Positions 10,207 to 20,367 of a DNA stretch of 64,000 nt are shown here, one piece after another (positions within the stretch are counted from its first letter, which is position 1; each line of letters begins with the position of its first letter). A program made the position numbers and the translations under genes. Source of the stretch: Secundilactobacillus kimchicus JCM 15530 (GTDB lineage Bacteria > Bacillota > Bacilli > Lactobacillales > Lactobacillaceae). The stretch spans positions 1 through 64,000 of the forward strand of contig NZ_AZCX01000008.1 of assembly GCF_001433995.1 (NCBI RefSeq), given 5' to 3'. Under the pieces are notes generated by a model. That model saw nothing but the letters and a program-made list of their open reading frames with translations, made no database searches and had not been told where the DNA came from.

Positions 10207-11807
10207 TAGTCTTGCACCTCCTGATGATTTGGTAAGGCCGCTAACTTAGTGGGCCATTTATGTTGGGCATCGGCAATCAAGCGTTGCCAAGCCGCCCACA
10301 CATTCGCATCTGAATACCGTTCAGCCGATTCGTAAGCCCCCGTTGAATACCGCTGGGCTAAGTCCGGATCCTGCAAAACCTTAAGCATTGCATCCGCCAA
10401 GGCCTGAACATTTTCATAAGGGACCACGTTCCCGTTAACCCCATCCTCCACAATTTCGTTTGGTCCGTAGTTCACATCGTAGGTAAATGAAATCAGGCCA
10501 TGTGAGATGGCTTCCATAATGGCCAAATTAAATCCTTCCATTCGAGACGTTAGCCCATACATCATCGCAGAATCTTCAACTTTGCCAACGTCGGTTGTGT
10601 ACCCCTTCATCGAAACAACGTCTTCTAGGTGGTAGTCTTTGATGGCGGCTTCCACGGCTCGACGGGCTTTATAGTTGTCCGAAGAGTCCGCGTAGCCATA
10701 CAGATCAAGGCTAACTTCTGGAACGGTCTGATGAACGATACCAACCGCTCGAACAAGGTCGTCAAGGTGCTTTTCCCAAGCAATTCGGGCAAACGCCACC
10801 ACCTTGCCAAAGGTCCGGTCCTTAACCGGGACCCGTGGCGCTTGCAGTTGACTGTTTGGCACGACGCCAACTGGGATCGTAAAGAGTTCCGTTTTCGGAT
10901 GGAACCGTGCAATAACGTCTTGAGTCTGCTTATGCGTCGCAGAAACGACCGCATCGTACTCATCCAGCGCATTCATCGAGAATTCGTAGTGGTTATTGAG
11001 AACCGAATGCATCGGATCTTGCGCGTCCCCCGCATGTGAGTTATGTAAATGCATCACAACGTAGGCCGGTCGCTTTAAGTGTAAGAGGCCCCAATCACCA
11101 AGGTGCCCACGATCGAGAACGAAGATGTTAGGTTCATCATCCGACCAAAAGTCGTCATTCAGGCAGTCAAAAAAGTGCAACGTCAATAACTCAATTGAAT
11201 CAAACTGCCAGACTTTGCCCTGCTTATCTGTTAACCGCCAACCAGATTTATTGGTTTCGCCCACTGCATTGGCTCGGTTAAAGCTCTCAATAACAGTCCG
11301 GCCACTTGGTGTTTGCCAAGTTTCTGTCCCAATCTTATTGTCCGGCGTATACCACTGACTAAGTGAAACAAAACCACGACGGTCATACTGGTCCACCCGA
11401 TACAGATTGTTAAAGCCGTCGAATAATTCAGTCGAAACAACCCGTTGATCATCCGTGGCATCAACGTTAACCCTAGCCACCAGCTGCCCTGACCGGGTTG
11501 TCACAAGGTAACGATTGTGGCCCGCTTCCCACTCGTTTTTGGTATGGAGAACGCCAAAATCGAGGTCACCTACGTGCAGCTTTTTAGCCGAAACGTGAGT
11601 CGCCTCTTGAAAGTAGTCAAACATATTAATGAGTTGATCATCTGAAATTCCCGCATCATTAGCGTTATAGTGAACATTTGGATCCCAGTCTCGCAAAATC
11701 ACCCGTGAATCAACACCGTGCCCATTTAACAATTTGAACCGCTTTAATTCAGCGTGTTCAATCCCCGATTTCTGTCGCGGCATTGTTGCATTAACATGAA
11801 AAAACAT
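10206..11807 (-). CDS. TagE/GtfA-family glycosyltransferase, probable catalytic subunit
   Basis: A 533-residue protein with an N-terminal DUF1975-like half and a C-terminal GT4 domain. The sugar-nucleotide motif is complete (ARIAWEKHLD, the R-x4-EK pattern), and E-x7-E is intact (EGFNLAIME). This fits a retaining GT4 enzyme that adds the first sugar, GlcNAc in well-studied GtfA systems, to Ser/Thr of the exported adhesin. It is first in the three-gene order glycosyltransferase, glycosyltransferase, adhesin. The start is the ATG behind the third copy of a repeated AAGGGGAGA ribosome site. The alternative role of poly(glycerol phosphate) teichoic acid glucosylation (TagE) uses the same fold, but the position next to a KxYKxGKxW adhesin favours protein glycosylation. 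Confidence 0.83.
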   Translation of the reverse strand: MFFHVNATMPRQKSGIEHAELKRFKLLNGHGVDSRVILRDWDPNVHYNANDAGISDDQLINMFDYFQEATHVSAKKLHVGDLDFGVLHTKNEWEAGHNRYLVTTRSGQLVARVNVDATDDQRVVSTELFDGFNNLYRVDQYDRRGFVSLSQWYTPDNKIGTETWQTPSGRTVIESFNRANAVGETNKSGWRLTDKQGKVWQFDSIELLTLHFFDCLNDDFWSDDEPNIFVLDRGHLGDWGLLHLKRPAYVVMHLHNSHAGDAQDPMHSVLNNHYEFSMNALDEYDAVVSATHKQTQDVIARFHPKTELFTIPVGVVPNSQLQAPRVPVKDRTFGKVVAFARIAWEKHLDDLVRAVGIVHQTVPEVSLDLYGYADSSDNYKARRAVEAAIKDYHLEDVVSMKGYTTDVGKVEDSAMMYGLTSRMEGFNLAIMEAISHGLISFTYDVNYGPNEIVEDGVNGNVVPYENVQALADAMLKVLQDPDLAQRYSTGAYESAERYSDANVWAAWQRLIADAQHKWPTKLAALPNHQEVQD

Positions 11808-11812
11808 GATAA

Positions 11813-11859
11813 ATTCTCCCCTTTACTCGCATTCTCCCCTTTACTCGCATTCTCCCCTT
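11813..11859 (-). repeat. 18-bp tandem repeat, 2.6 copies, each carrying a ribosome-binding site
   Basis: On the minus strand the 18-bp unit AAGGGGAGAATGCGAGTA occurs twice, followed by a third AAGGGGAGA that serves the ATG at 11807. The first two copies each place an ATG directly behind an SD sequence. The upstream ATG opens a frame of about 19 codons (MRVKGRMRVKGR and onward) that ends at a TAA inside the glycosyltransferase start region. Confidence 0.75.
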
Positions 11860-12083
11860 GCAGCTAACAATCGCTATTTATGTATATTTAGCTGACTTTC
11901 TACCCGTCCTAAGCAACTAAATAGTCGCCTTTCTCGAAAATCAATTTCCGGAAAATTTACACACTCTAACAATTCTGATATTGTTGAGCAAAAATTTAAA
12001 CCTTTCAATCAAACAATAATACGATTTTGTCACTAGAAAAACAAGGGATATGTCCCGTGTTTTTTTAAAATTTTCAAAAAAAT
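11860..12083 (-). promoter_or_regulatory. Promoter and long 5' UTR of the glycosyltransferase-adhesin unit
   Basis: On the minus strand TTGTTT (12044-12039) and TATTAT (12021-12016) are 17 bp apart, predicting a start near 12009 and a leader of about 200 nt. A small palindrome GGGATATGTCCC (12045-12056) abuts the -35 and could be an operator. Nothing coding is visible in the leader except the short frame in the SD repeat. Confidence 0.5.
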
Positions 12084-12118
12084 AAAACGCTCATCTCAAG
12101 GTTTGAGATGAGCGTTTT
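12084..12118 (-). terminator. Terminator after azlD
   Basis: Perfect 16-bp inverted repeat (12084-12099 with 12103-12118), with A/T-rich flanks on both sides. Confidence 0.85.
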
Positions 12119-12129
12119 ATATTATAAAA

Positions 12130-12474
12130 TTATATAAGCATTGCTAATAAGAATACGCTAACTAATCCAATGACAACCGATATCGCCATTGAGCGGGTAA
12201 AGTAAGCGATGACCCCCACGATAATGGCCGAAATAATTTCCGGTAGGTGGGCCATCGGGTCAAATTGATAGGTGGCCGTAATAAACAAATCTTTGACCAC
12301 TAAGGCGGTAAAGAGCGAGACTGGCACAAACTTCATCCACTCGTTGAACCACTCTGGGATCTTACGTTGGGTAAAAATTTTGATTGGAATGTACCGGGGG
12401 GCAAAAGCCACAAAAAAGCCCAGTACAACAAGCCAAAAGTGTTGCGTCGTATTCCAAGTGTTTACTGTGTCCAT
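12130..12474 (-). CDS. azlD: Branched-chain amino acid exporter small subunit AzlD
   Basis: 114 residues, almost wholly hydrophobic, with about four membrane helices. The length and the pattern of conserved small loops (FAPRYIPIKIF near residue 23) match the AzlD half of AzlCD exporters, which export branched-chain amino acids or their analogues such as 4-azaleucine. An AGGGGAG ribosome site lies 4-5 bases before the ATG, and the stop of azlC is 9 bp upstream, so the two are co-transcribed and presumably form one complex. A strong terminator follows. No Lrp-type regulator is adjacent. Confidence 0.88.
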   Translation of the reverse strand: MDTVNTWNTTQHFWLVVLGFFVAFAPRYIPIKIFTQRKIPEWFNEWMKFVPVSLFTALVVKDLFITATYQFDPMAHLPEIISAIIVGVIAYFTRSMAISVVIGLVSVFLLAMLI

Positions 12475-12483
12475 ATTGCTCCC

Positions 12484-13275
12484 CTACAAACTTTCATCAC
12501 TAGCATTTTCAACTGGTTCGCCACCACTGCCCGGACTGTGAAGTCGCCATAAGAACCGACTTTTCGGTCGCCGGACGCGAAGTTCGTGTTCAAGTGCGAA
12601 CCCGAGAAACGACGCAATCAGCGTTGCAATGACTAATCCTAACGTACTCTTAGTCAGCATCAGGAAAAAGACGGCTAATGCCGCTGAAATCAAGGCAACT
12701 AGAATCGCCAAGCGACTCTTAACCTGCATGATGATCATGTACAAGAACAACGCGGTTAACGCAAAGTGCACAACGTCGAGATTAATCTTCAGCGCACTGC
12801 CAATTAAACTCCCAATCACGTTACTGACAGACCAAAACAACAACGACCAGTGCTCCACTTGGAGAGCGTCAGTCGGCGTCCATTTTTTATCCGTCGCAAA
12901 CTTCAAATAGTTTACGGCGTAGTTTTCGTCATTCATTGAAACTGCAAAAAAGAATAAAAAGCCCTCATTCTGGCCCCTCAAATATTTTGAAAGGCTAGAA
13001 CCAAGCAAGGCGTATCGAAGCTCCAGGAAAAAGAGCATTAAAACAATGGATAGGAGCGGCGCATTGATTGTCAACATTGAAGCAATCATGAATTGCGCGC
13101 CACCGGAGAAAATCACCACGGAAACCAATGCGGTCAACAGCGTATTAAACCCAGCCGCATGCAATAAAACACCAGCAGCTAGGCCAATTGGCACGTAGCT
13201 CAAGTTTAACGGCATCGAAATTTGCAGTGTTCGACGCCACCGTGGCTCATTTGGATCTGGCACTTGTTTAGTCAA
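12484..13275 (-). CDS. azlC: Branched-chain amino acid exporter large subunit AzlC
   Basis: About 263 residues, with repeated membrane helices and the AzlC hallmark (PLNLSYVPIGLAAG, then FSGGAQFM). It is the permease half of AzlCD. The longest open frame begins at a GTG at 13293 without an SD. A GGAGG eight bases before the TTG at 13275 makes that TTG the better start. The C-terminal tail is basic. azlD follows after 9 bp. The start call is an inference; the family call is firm. Confidence 0.85.
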   Translation of the reverse strand: MTKQVPDPNEPRWRRTLQISMPLNLSYVPIGLAAGVLLHAAGFNTLLTALVSVVIFSGGAQFMIASMLTINAPLLSIVLMLFFLELRYALLGSSLSKYLRGQNEGFLFFFAVSMNDENYAVNYLKFATDKKWTPTDALQVEHWSLLFWSVSNVIGSLIGSALKINLDVVHFALTALFLYMIIMQVKSRLAILVALISAALAVFFLMLTKSTLGLVIATLIASFLGFALEHELRVRRPKSRFLWRLHSPGSGGEPVENASDESL

Positions 13276-13409
13276 GAATAATGCCTCCATCACAAAGCGT
13301 CATCGTGCCAGCAATCTTTGGGCTGGCCGATATGTAGCCTGACTACTAATTCTTCACAACATTGTTTATTCTACCATGTTTCAAATCATTTTCATACACC
13401 ATATCAGTG

Positions 13410-14732
13410 TCAAAACAGCGCAAGAAAATCCCGCCATACCCGGACGAACCAGTTTGCCCGGTCATCGGTCTGGCTAACCTTTGCCGGCGCCATCGTTGAG
13501 CCATCAACACTGGCCACCTTTTGACCATCGAGCTTCAGCGAAATGCGCCCAACATCAGCGCCCTTCTTAATGGGGGTTTTCAAGCCGTCCTTTTCAGTCG
13601 CGCTTTTAGCCAACTGCAACTGACCGGAGATGGTTGACTTTGACTGGGTCTTTTTCAGCCACAACGTCGTGGGTTGAGCAAGGGCGATGTCAGCGGTTTT
13701 GGCCCTACCATAGAAGGCCTTGACACTATCCGCACCAGCCACTGCCGCCCCGGTCGCCAGCTTAACTGGTCGATAGGTGGCATAAACCCAGTTCATTAAC
13801 CGCCGAGTTTGAACAAACCGGGTGGCATCACCACCGTTGCCGTTACCGGCGTGCATCACCACGGTAATCAGTCGGTGGCCTTGCTTGTTCACAGTCCCCA
13901 CAAAGTTCCCACCGGCCGCCGTTGACGTCCCGGTTTTAAGGCCGTCAACGGGGAGGTTCGCCGTTGCTTGGCTACCACCCTTTAACATCAAATTCCAGTT
14001 TATCATCGCTGTTTGGCTGCTGCCGCCCTTATCAAACCAGGCCGCACGACGACCGGTCGTTTGCAGAACCGCCGGAAAATCCGCGATTAACCGCTTGGCC
14101 AGCTTAGCGACATCAATGGCTGACATTTTATTTTCAACTTTAGCGTCCACCTTGGGATCGCCCAACTGGCGACCAGCTTGACCATTCGTAATCCCTGAGG
14201 CAGTCGCAATTTTGGCTGAGGTTAAGCCTAATTTGAGCGCCGTTTCACGCATTTTGGTTAAAAACTTTTGCGGACTACCCGCGATTTTAGTCCCTAGCGC
14301 CGTCACCGCAGCGTTTGCGGAATAAATCAACGTGGCGTTATAGAGCTGACGGACTGAATACTTATGACCAGCCGTCAAGGGCACGTTAGTTAGAATCGAC
14401 TTGTGACTTAATTTGGCCGTCGCACTGTCAATTTTGACCGGCGTTTGCCACGTCAACTTGCCTGATTTAATCTGCTCTAACACGATATAGGTTGATAATA
14501 ACTTCGTCACCGACGCAATCGGTAGTGCCTTTTTGGCCTGTTTCTGGTAAAGAATCTGCCCCGAATCAGCATCAATGGCGATGGCTGATCGGACCGCTAG
14601 TCCAGGCTTTGCCGCGGCGTTTGCCGGGTGAGCAGTCCCCACAAAGACCGCAGTCATCAGGACAGCAAAACAAGCGAGCGCCTTTTGGCTCCCGCTTTTA
14701 AGTTGCTTAATGAGTTTCAGTTGTTTCATCAT
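13410..14732 (-). CDS. dacA: D-alanyl-D-alanine carboxypeptidase (penicillin-binding protein 5/6 type)
   Basis: About 440 residues with a secretion signal ending near ANAA. The serine D,D-peptidase triad is present: SxxK as SVTK, SxN as SAN in YSANAAV, and KTG in DGLKTGTS. A PBP5-type C-terminal beta domain and a short C-terminal amphipathic helix (VRVWRDFLALF) would hold it on the membrane surface. It trims the terminal D-Ala of peptidoglycan stem peptides and so limits cross-linking. The ATG at 14732, with GGAGG ten bases upstream, is preferred to the TTG that lies inside that SD. The start lies within the 3' end of the sensor kinase gene (26-bp overlap), so the two-component system and the carboxypeptidase are translationally linked, an arrangement reminiscent of vanRS-vanY. 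Confidence 0.9.
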   Translation of the reverse strand: MMKQLKLIKQLKSGSQKALACFAVLMTAVFVGTAHPANAAAKPGLAVRSAIAIDADSGQILYQKQAKKALPIASVTKLLSTYIVLEQIKSGKLTWQTPVKIDSATAKLSHKSILTNVPLTAGHKYSVRQLYNATLIYSANAAVTALGTKIAGSPQKFLTKMRETALKLGLTSAKIATASGITNGQAGRQLGDPKVDAKVENKMSAIDVAKLAKRLIADFPAVLQTTGRRAAWFDKGGSSQTAMINWNLMLKGGSQATANLPVDGLKTGTSTAAGGNFVGTVNKQGHRLITVVMHAGNGNGGDATRFVQTRRLMNWVYATYRPVKLATGAAVAGADSVKAFYGRAKTADIALAQPTTLWLKKTQSKSTISGQLQLAKSATEKDGLKTPIKKGADVGRISLKLDGQKVASVDGSTMAPAKVSQTDDRANWFVRVWRDFLALF

Positions 14733-15906
14733 CGGTGAGTGTTCCTCCAAGAGTGTCGGGAATTTGGGCTTGTAACTTTTGCCCGTGCTGGATTGGCAAG
14801 TGAATGATGAAGCGGGTCATTGAAGGCGCCGAAGTCACGTAGATGTACCCGCCGTGTAACTGCACAATACTTTGGGCGATGGCTAATCCTAGCCCGGTAC
14901 CGCCCGTCGCTTTCGAGCGCGACCCTTCGACCCGATAAAACCGTTCAAACACTTGATCAAGCGACTGCTGAGGAATTTCAGCACCGTCGTTTTCAACGCT
15001 GGCAGCCACTTCATTTGCATTAACTTGCTTAACCCGTAAATAAATATTATGCCCACCATCACCGTATTTCAAGGCGTTCGTAATAAGATTATTGAAGACC
15101 CGACCTAACTTTTCCGCATCCGCTTGAATTCGGATTGGCTGGTCCGGCGTGTCAACGTGCAGTGTCATGCCCTGCTCGTTGGCTTCCAGTTCAAAACTAG
15201 CCGCCAACTGCTCCAACATCTGGCCAAGGTCCAGTTGTGCAATTGACAATGGCGTATCTGCTTGGCGCATTTTGGTGTACACAAACAAATCGTCAACCAG
15301 GGACTTCATTTGAATGGCCTTATTGTACGCCGTATTCGTGTATTTTAATATTTCCTCCTCAGAATGGTACTGGCGGTTTTCAATCAACCCCAGGTAACCA
15401 ATGATGGAGGTGAGTGGCGTCCTCAAGTCATGGCTGACGTTGGTGATCAACTCATCCTTTGATTTTTCGATCCGGCGCTCTTCTTGAATCGACTCAATGA
15501 CTGAATCGACCAAGGCATTGACGGACTCAATCACCCGCTGCGTGTCGCCCTTGATCTTAAACGGAATCCGGTGATCGTAATGACCGTTGGCGATGTAGTG
15601 CAGTTCATCAATAATGTGGCGCAGCTGCATCTGCCGGTACCGACGAATCAAGCGCCAGTAAACCACGATTCCGTCTGCAATCAGCATAGCGCCGATAAAG
15701 ACGTTCTCCCAGCTCCAGAGCTGATAGCGTGCCGGACCAATCACAATCGACCGTTTGATGATAAAGATACCATCTTGAAGTCCCGGATTAGTCTGGATCA
15801 TTTCATTTAAAATGACTATCACGGAGAGATTCAGCAGCAGCAAAATAATCACCGTGACAATTCCCTCCATAATAAGGGCACTTTTTTCCCGGCCTGTAAG
15901 TTTCAA
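14707..15906 (-). CDS. Sensor histidine kinase, VanS/EnvZ class
   Basis: About 399 residues. Two N-terminal membrane helices (about 14-35 and 65-85) flank an extracytoplasmic loop of roughly 30 residues. A HAMP-like linker follows, then the H box (SHDLRTPLTSI, phospho-His near residue 170), the N box (NALKYG), and G boxes (GGTGLGLAIAQS). ATG is absent at the start. The TTG at 15906, six bases after GGGGA, is the best supported start; TTG 15912 is the alternative. The response-regulator gene is 20 bp upstream and the D,D-carboxypeptidase overlaps downstream, pointing to cell-wall precursor or envelope stress sensing. The signal is not deducible. Confidence 0.87.
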   Translation of the reverse strand: MKLTGREKSALIMEGIVTVIILLLLNLSVIVILNEMIQTNPGLQDGIFIIKRSIVIGPARYQLWSWENVFIGAMLIADGIVVYWRLIRRYRQMQLRHIIDELHYIANGHYDHRIPFKIKGDTQRVIESVNALVDSVIESIQEERRIEKSKDELITNVSHDLRTPLTSIIGYLGLIENRQYHSEEEILKYTNTAYNKAIQMKSLVDDLFVYTKMRQADTPLSIAQLDLGQMLEQLAASFELEANEQGMTLHVDTPDQPIRIQADAEKLGRVFNNLITNALKYGDGGHNIYLRVKQVNANEVAASVENDGAEIPQQSLDQVFERFYRVEGSRSKATGGTGLGLAIAQSIVQLHGGYIYVTSAPSMTRFIIHLPIQHGQKLQAQIPDTLGGTLTDDETTETH

Positions 15907-15926
15907 ATACAATCCCCGATTCCAAA

Positions 15927-16616
15927 TTAGTGTGACTCAATTTTGTAACCAACACCCCAGACGGTTTGAATCACTTTTTCACCGCCGGTGGCCTCTTCGA
16001 TTTTATCCCGCAAGTGACTGACATGAACCATCACCGTTTTAGCGGACACAATGGATTCTTGGCGCCAAACGCGCTCAAAAATTTCGTCAGCCGAAAAGAC
16101 CCGGTTTGGATGGCTTGCCAATAAGTATAAAATGCCAAATTCCAGCGCCGTCAAGTTGACTTCTTGATCGTTCAGGGTCTTAACTTCGTGTGAGTCTTTA
16201 TTGATGGTTAATGAGCCAATGTCTAAAATATCCGGTTCGTCTTCCGTCACTTGGTTTTGAGACCGGCGTAGTAATGATTTGATCCGCGCCATAATTTCAA
16301 GTGAGTTAAACGGCTTCGTCACGTAATCGTCGGCGCCACTGATAAGTCCCTGAATTTTGTCCATATCATCGGCTTTTGCTGATAGGATCAAGATGGGAAT
16401 CTGGGAGTCTTTCCGCACTTCCTTGATGACTTCGATCCCGTTCATTTCGGGCATCATGATGTCGAGGACCATCAAACCAATATCTGGCATGGTATGCAGC
16501 TTCGTTAGGGCTTCTTTTCCGTTGTAGGCAGCCACTGGTTCGTAGCCTTCGTTTTTAATGTAAATTTCTAATAAGTTCGCAATTTCTGTATCGTCATCTA
16601 CGACTAATATTTTCAT
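15927..16616 (-). CDS. OmpR/PhoB-family response regulator
   Basis: 229 residues. The receiver domain (1-120) has the acidic pocket (VVDDD), phospho-acceptor Asp in VLDIMMPEMNG, and the conserved Lys in DDYVTKPF. A winged-helix DNA-binding domain follows (about 130-228), ending with the usual VWGVGYKIE. AAGGAG lies eight bases before the ATG. It is first in the regulator-kinase-carboxypeptidase unit and diverges from the sugar transporter on the other strand. The regulon is not visible, but autoregulation of this unit is the usual arrangement. Confidence 0.9.
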   Translation of the reverse strand: MKILVVDDDTEIANLLEIYIKNEGYEPVAAYNGKEALTKLHTMPDIGLMVLDIMMPEMNGIEVIKEVRKDSQIPILILSAKADDMDKIQGLISGADDYVTKPFNSLEIMARIKSLLRRSQNQVTEDEPDILDIGSLTINKDSHEVKTLNDQEVNLTALEFGILYLLASHPNRVFSADEIFERVWRQESIVSAKTVMVHVSHLRDKIEEATGGEKVIQTVWGVGYKIESH

Positions 16617-16783
16617 GTTATGGACTCCTTTATCGGTTTCGTTCAGGTAACGCGCTGCGTTATTGGTTCTATTGTACCAAAACCAGCCTCAAACAACAGG
16701 GTTTCACCCCTTGTTTTATTAACTCATAAGCGGATTAAGAAAAGCTTAAACAGCCACTTTTTAAGTCCCCCACACATTATCAC

Positions 16784-16812
16784 TTTCACCGCCACAATTC
16801 AAAGTGTACAAT
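16784..16812 (+). promoter_or_regulatory. Probable promoter of the GPH symporter
   Basis: TTTCAC (16784-16789) and TACAAT (16807-16812) with a 17-bp spacer, 38 bp before the ATG. Confidence 0.4.
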
Positions 16813-16849
16813 TATATTGTAAATCATCAATTGAAGGAGGACCCGATAG

Positions 16850-18172
16850 ATGCAAATTGGAACCTGGCATACCTCTTGGCGCGAACGAGTCAGCTATGGC
16901 TTAAGTGATGCGGCTGATAACCTCGTCTTCCAGCTCATGACCACGTACCTGCTCTTTTTCTACACAGACGTTTACGGTCTCAAAGCCGCTGACGTGGCCC
17001 TTATGTTCATCGTCGCCCGAATTGCAGATACCCTTGAGAGCCCGCTAGTCGGGATTATGATTGATAAAACCCATTCCCGCTACGGCAAATCACGGCCGTT
17101 TTTCCTGTGGTATGCCGTGCCCTACGTTGTTTTTGCGGTCCTGACTTTTGTGATCCCACCGGCAACTTACGATATCAAGCTTCTCTGGGCGTACGGCACC
17201 TACCTTGGCCTCGGCTTCTTTTATTCAACGGTCAACCTGCCCGTCACGTCAGTCTTACCCACCCTGTCGGACAACCCAAAAGAATTAACGCTCCTCGGGG
17301 TCATCCGCCAATTCTTCGGCAGTTCCGTTCAGCTAGTCGTGGCCGTGTTCACCCTCCCACTGGTGAGCTTCTTTGGCGGTCAAGACCAAGCAAAGGGGTT
17401 CTTTTTGACCATCCTGTTGTTCGGTGCGATCTCACTTTTTTTGATCTTAAACACGTTCTTTCAAATTCGCGAGCTATTTAGCCAACCCGAGCTTGCCCAT
17501 AAGCCGCTGCGCACCATTTTTAAAGCGGCACGAAAAAACCACCCATGGTTGGTGCTAACCGCCATTATCATCTTATTTTGGCTGGTCACGGCCATTAAAA
17601 ACCAGACGACTATTTACTACTTCAAGTATGGTCTAAATAACGAAGGCCTCGTCGCTTGGGCCAACAGCTTCACTTTCACTTCGTTAATTGGCGTGCTAGC
17701 CATCATTTCACTCGCTAACCGGTTTGGCCACAAGAAAACCATGCAAATTGGTCTGAGCCTTGCCATAACAGGTCAAGTGGTCCTAGCGATTGGCGTCTAC
17801 GGTCACCAGTTAGGCTTGCTCCTCACGGCCATTGCGATCAACGGCATCGGCCAAGGGATGGTCGTGGGCTTAATATCCATCATGATTGCCGACACAATTC
17901 GCTATGGGGCAACGTTTGGCGTCCAAGCAGAAGGGGTCTTCTCTAGTGCAAGTGACCTGGGGGTCAATCTAGGGCTTGGCCTCGGCGGTCTGATAACTGC
18001 CGGATTATTTGACCTCTCAGGGTATGTCGCTAATCATGCTCAAAACGCCGCAACACTGACAATGATTAACGTTAACTACGTCTGGATTCCACTTGTCATC
18101 TACGCTGCGATGATGGCACTCTTACACTTTTACAACGAAGCAGCCATGGATCGCGTTCTGCTTCGGCGTTAA
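16850..18172 (+). CDS. GPH-family sugar:cation symporter
   Basis: 440 residues and twelve predicted membrane helices. The N-terminus (RERVSYGLSDAADNLVFQ) and the loop DKTHSRYGKSRPFF match the glycoside-pentoside-hexuronide symporters, the family of MelB, XylP and LacS. It lacks the EIIA-like C-terminal domain of LacS. AAGGAGG precedes the ATG by nine bases. The gene stands alone between a divergent two-component system and convergent guaB, with no sugar hydrolase beside it, so the substrate cannot be named. Confidence 0.87.
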   Translation: MQIGTWHTSWRERVSYGLSDAADNLVFQLMTTYLLFFYTDVYGLKAADVALMFIVARIADTLESPLVGIMIDKTHSRYGKSRPFFLWYAVPYVVFAVLTFVIPPATYDIKLLWAYGTYLGLGFFYSTVNLPVTSVLPTLSDNPKELTLLGVIRQFFGSSVQLVVAVFTLPLVSFFGGQDQAKGFFLTILLFGAISLFLILNTFFQIRELFSQPELAHKPLRTIFKAARKNHPWLVLTAIIILFWLVTAIKNQTTIYYFKYGLNNEGLVAWANSFTFTSLIGVLAIISLANRFGHKKTMQIGLSLAITGQVVLAIGVYGHQLGLLLTAIAINGIGQGMVVGLISIMIADTIRYGATFGVQAEGVFSSASDLGVNLGLGLGGLITAGLFDLSGYVANHAQNAATLTMINVNYVWIPLVIYAAMMALLHFYNEAAMDRVLLRR

Positions 18173-18217
18173 GCCCATTCGGTGGCGTTTCTTTCACCGC
18201 CACTTTAATCATGACTG

Positions 18218-18260
18218 AAAAGTGCTCGTAATGGTCACATCGACCGTCACGAGCACTTTT
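18218..18260. terminator. Bidirectional terminator between the symporter and guaB
   Basis: 12-bp perfect arms (18218-18229 and 18249-18260), A-rich on the left and T-rich on the right, between two convergent genes. Confidence 0.85.
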
Positions 18261-18271
18261 GTTTGTTTTGC

Positions 18272-19481
<1,210 letters not shown>

Positions 19482-19546
19482 CAACTCTCATTGAATTGTT
19501 AGTAAAAAAGTTCGTGAAACCGGTTTGATTCGAATTAAGAACACGC

Positions 19547-19579
19547 AAAAAGCCCATTACCCCAGCTGGATAATGGACT
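19547..19579 (-). terminator. Terminator after the DUF1129 gene
   Basis: On the minus strand a GTCCATTATCC / GGGGTAATGGGC stem is followed by TTTTTG. Confidence 0.75.
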
Positions 19580-19611
19580 ATTACTGAAATTATGAGTTAA
19601 AGTGTTCGGGT

Positions 19612-20367
19612 TTAGCGCCGTGGCTGGGTGCTGAAGAACCCTTGCGTTAATTTCCACTTGCGACGGACAAGGTAAGCTGCGCCACCGGCAATCACGCCTA
19701 GCGCAATCTGGAGCCATGCCGGAATGATCGGGTTCATCCACCATGGTAGGTAAGCCATGCCATAGAAGAGTCCCAGCCAAATCACAACAAAAATCAGGGC
19801 AAATAAAATCCGAATCCAGATGTTAAACCGGTGTTGCCGTTTCGTGTCAAATGCCCGTGGAATCATTGGTAATGCAATCCCAGCAATGATGGCACTAAAC
19901 AGGACCGACACAATACCGACCTGTTGGCCGGTTTGGTTGCCTTTTGCAAAGAAGTACATAATGCCAAACATGACGCCGAAGAACATGAAGAAAGTCAGGC
20001 CGTTGTATAGGGCACTCGGCCAAAATGGATCGTCCGCGCCAACTGGTCGCTTAGGACCGTTGACCAAACCGTCGATGCGGGTCTTAATATCGCCATACTG
20101 ACTCTTAGCCGTCATCCCTGACTTCTGGCCTTCAATCAGTTCATCAACCATACCCTGAACGATTTCAGTCTTCTTGTCGGTATCTAGTTTAGTGACGTTT
20201 TGTAACGCCTGGTTAAATCGAAACATATAATCGGCGTTGCGCTTTGTTAAACCAATATTGTCAAACGCTGACCGCTCTTCTTTGACCGCTGAGTTACGGT
20301 CTTGCTTAACGCCAGCGTTACGCTGTTGATGACCAGCGTTGCGAGGTTGCGTCTTATTTTCACTCAT
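19612..20367 (-). CDS. DUF1129 family membrane protein
   Basis: 251 residues. The N-terminal 45 residues are polar and basic, rich in Asn, Gln and Arg. A cytoplasmic helical region (about 45-125) comes next, then four membrane helices between about 125 and 240, and a short basic tail. Members of this family are conserved in lactobacilli next to ychF and guaB, as here. The function is unknown. AAGGAG lies before the ATG, and a terminator follows the stop. It is probably transcribed with the ychF-parB group or from its own promoter in the 126-bp gap upstream. Confidence 0.8.
   Translation of the reverse strand: MSENKTQPRNAGHQQRNAGVKQDRNSAVKEERSAFDNIGLTKRNADYMFRFNQALQNVTKLDTDKKTEIVQGMVDELIEGQKSGMTAKSQYGDIKTRIDGLVNGPKRPVGADDPFWPSALYNGLTFFMFFGVMFGIMYFFAKGNQTGQQVGIVSVLFSAIIAGIALPMIPRAFDTKRQHRFNIWIRILFALIFVVIWLGLFYGMAYLPWWMNPIIPAWLQIALGVIAGGAAYLVRRKWKLTQGFFSTQPRR

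Noticed and set aside
12041-12063. Plus-strand terminator at GGGATATGTCCC followed by seven T
   Set aside because: No plus-strand gene lies upstream; it abuts the minus-strand -35, so an operator is more likely.
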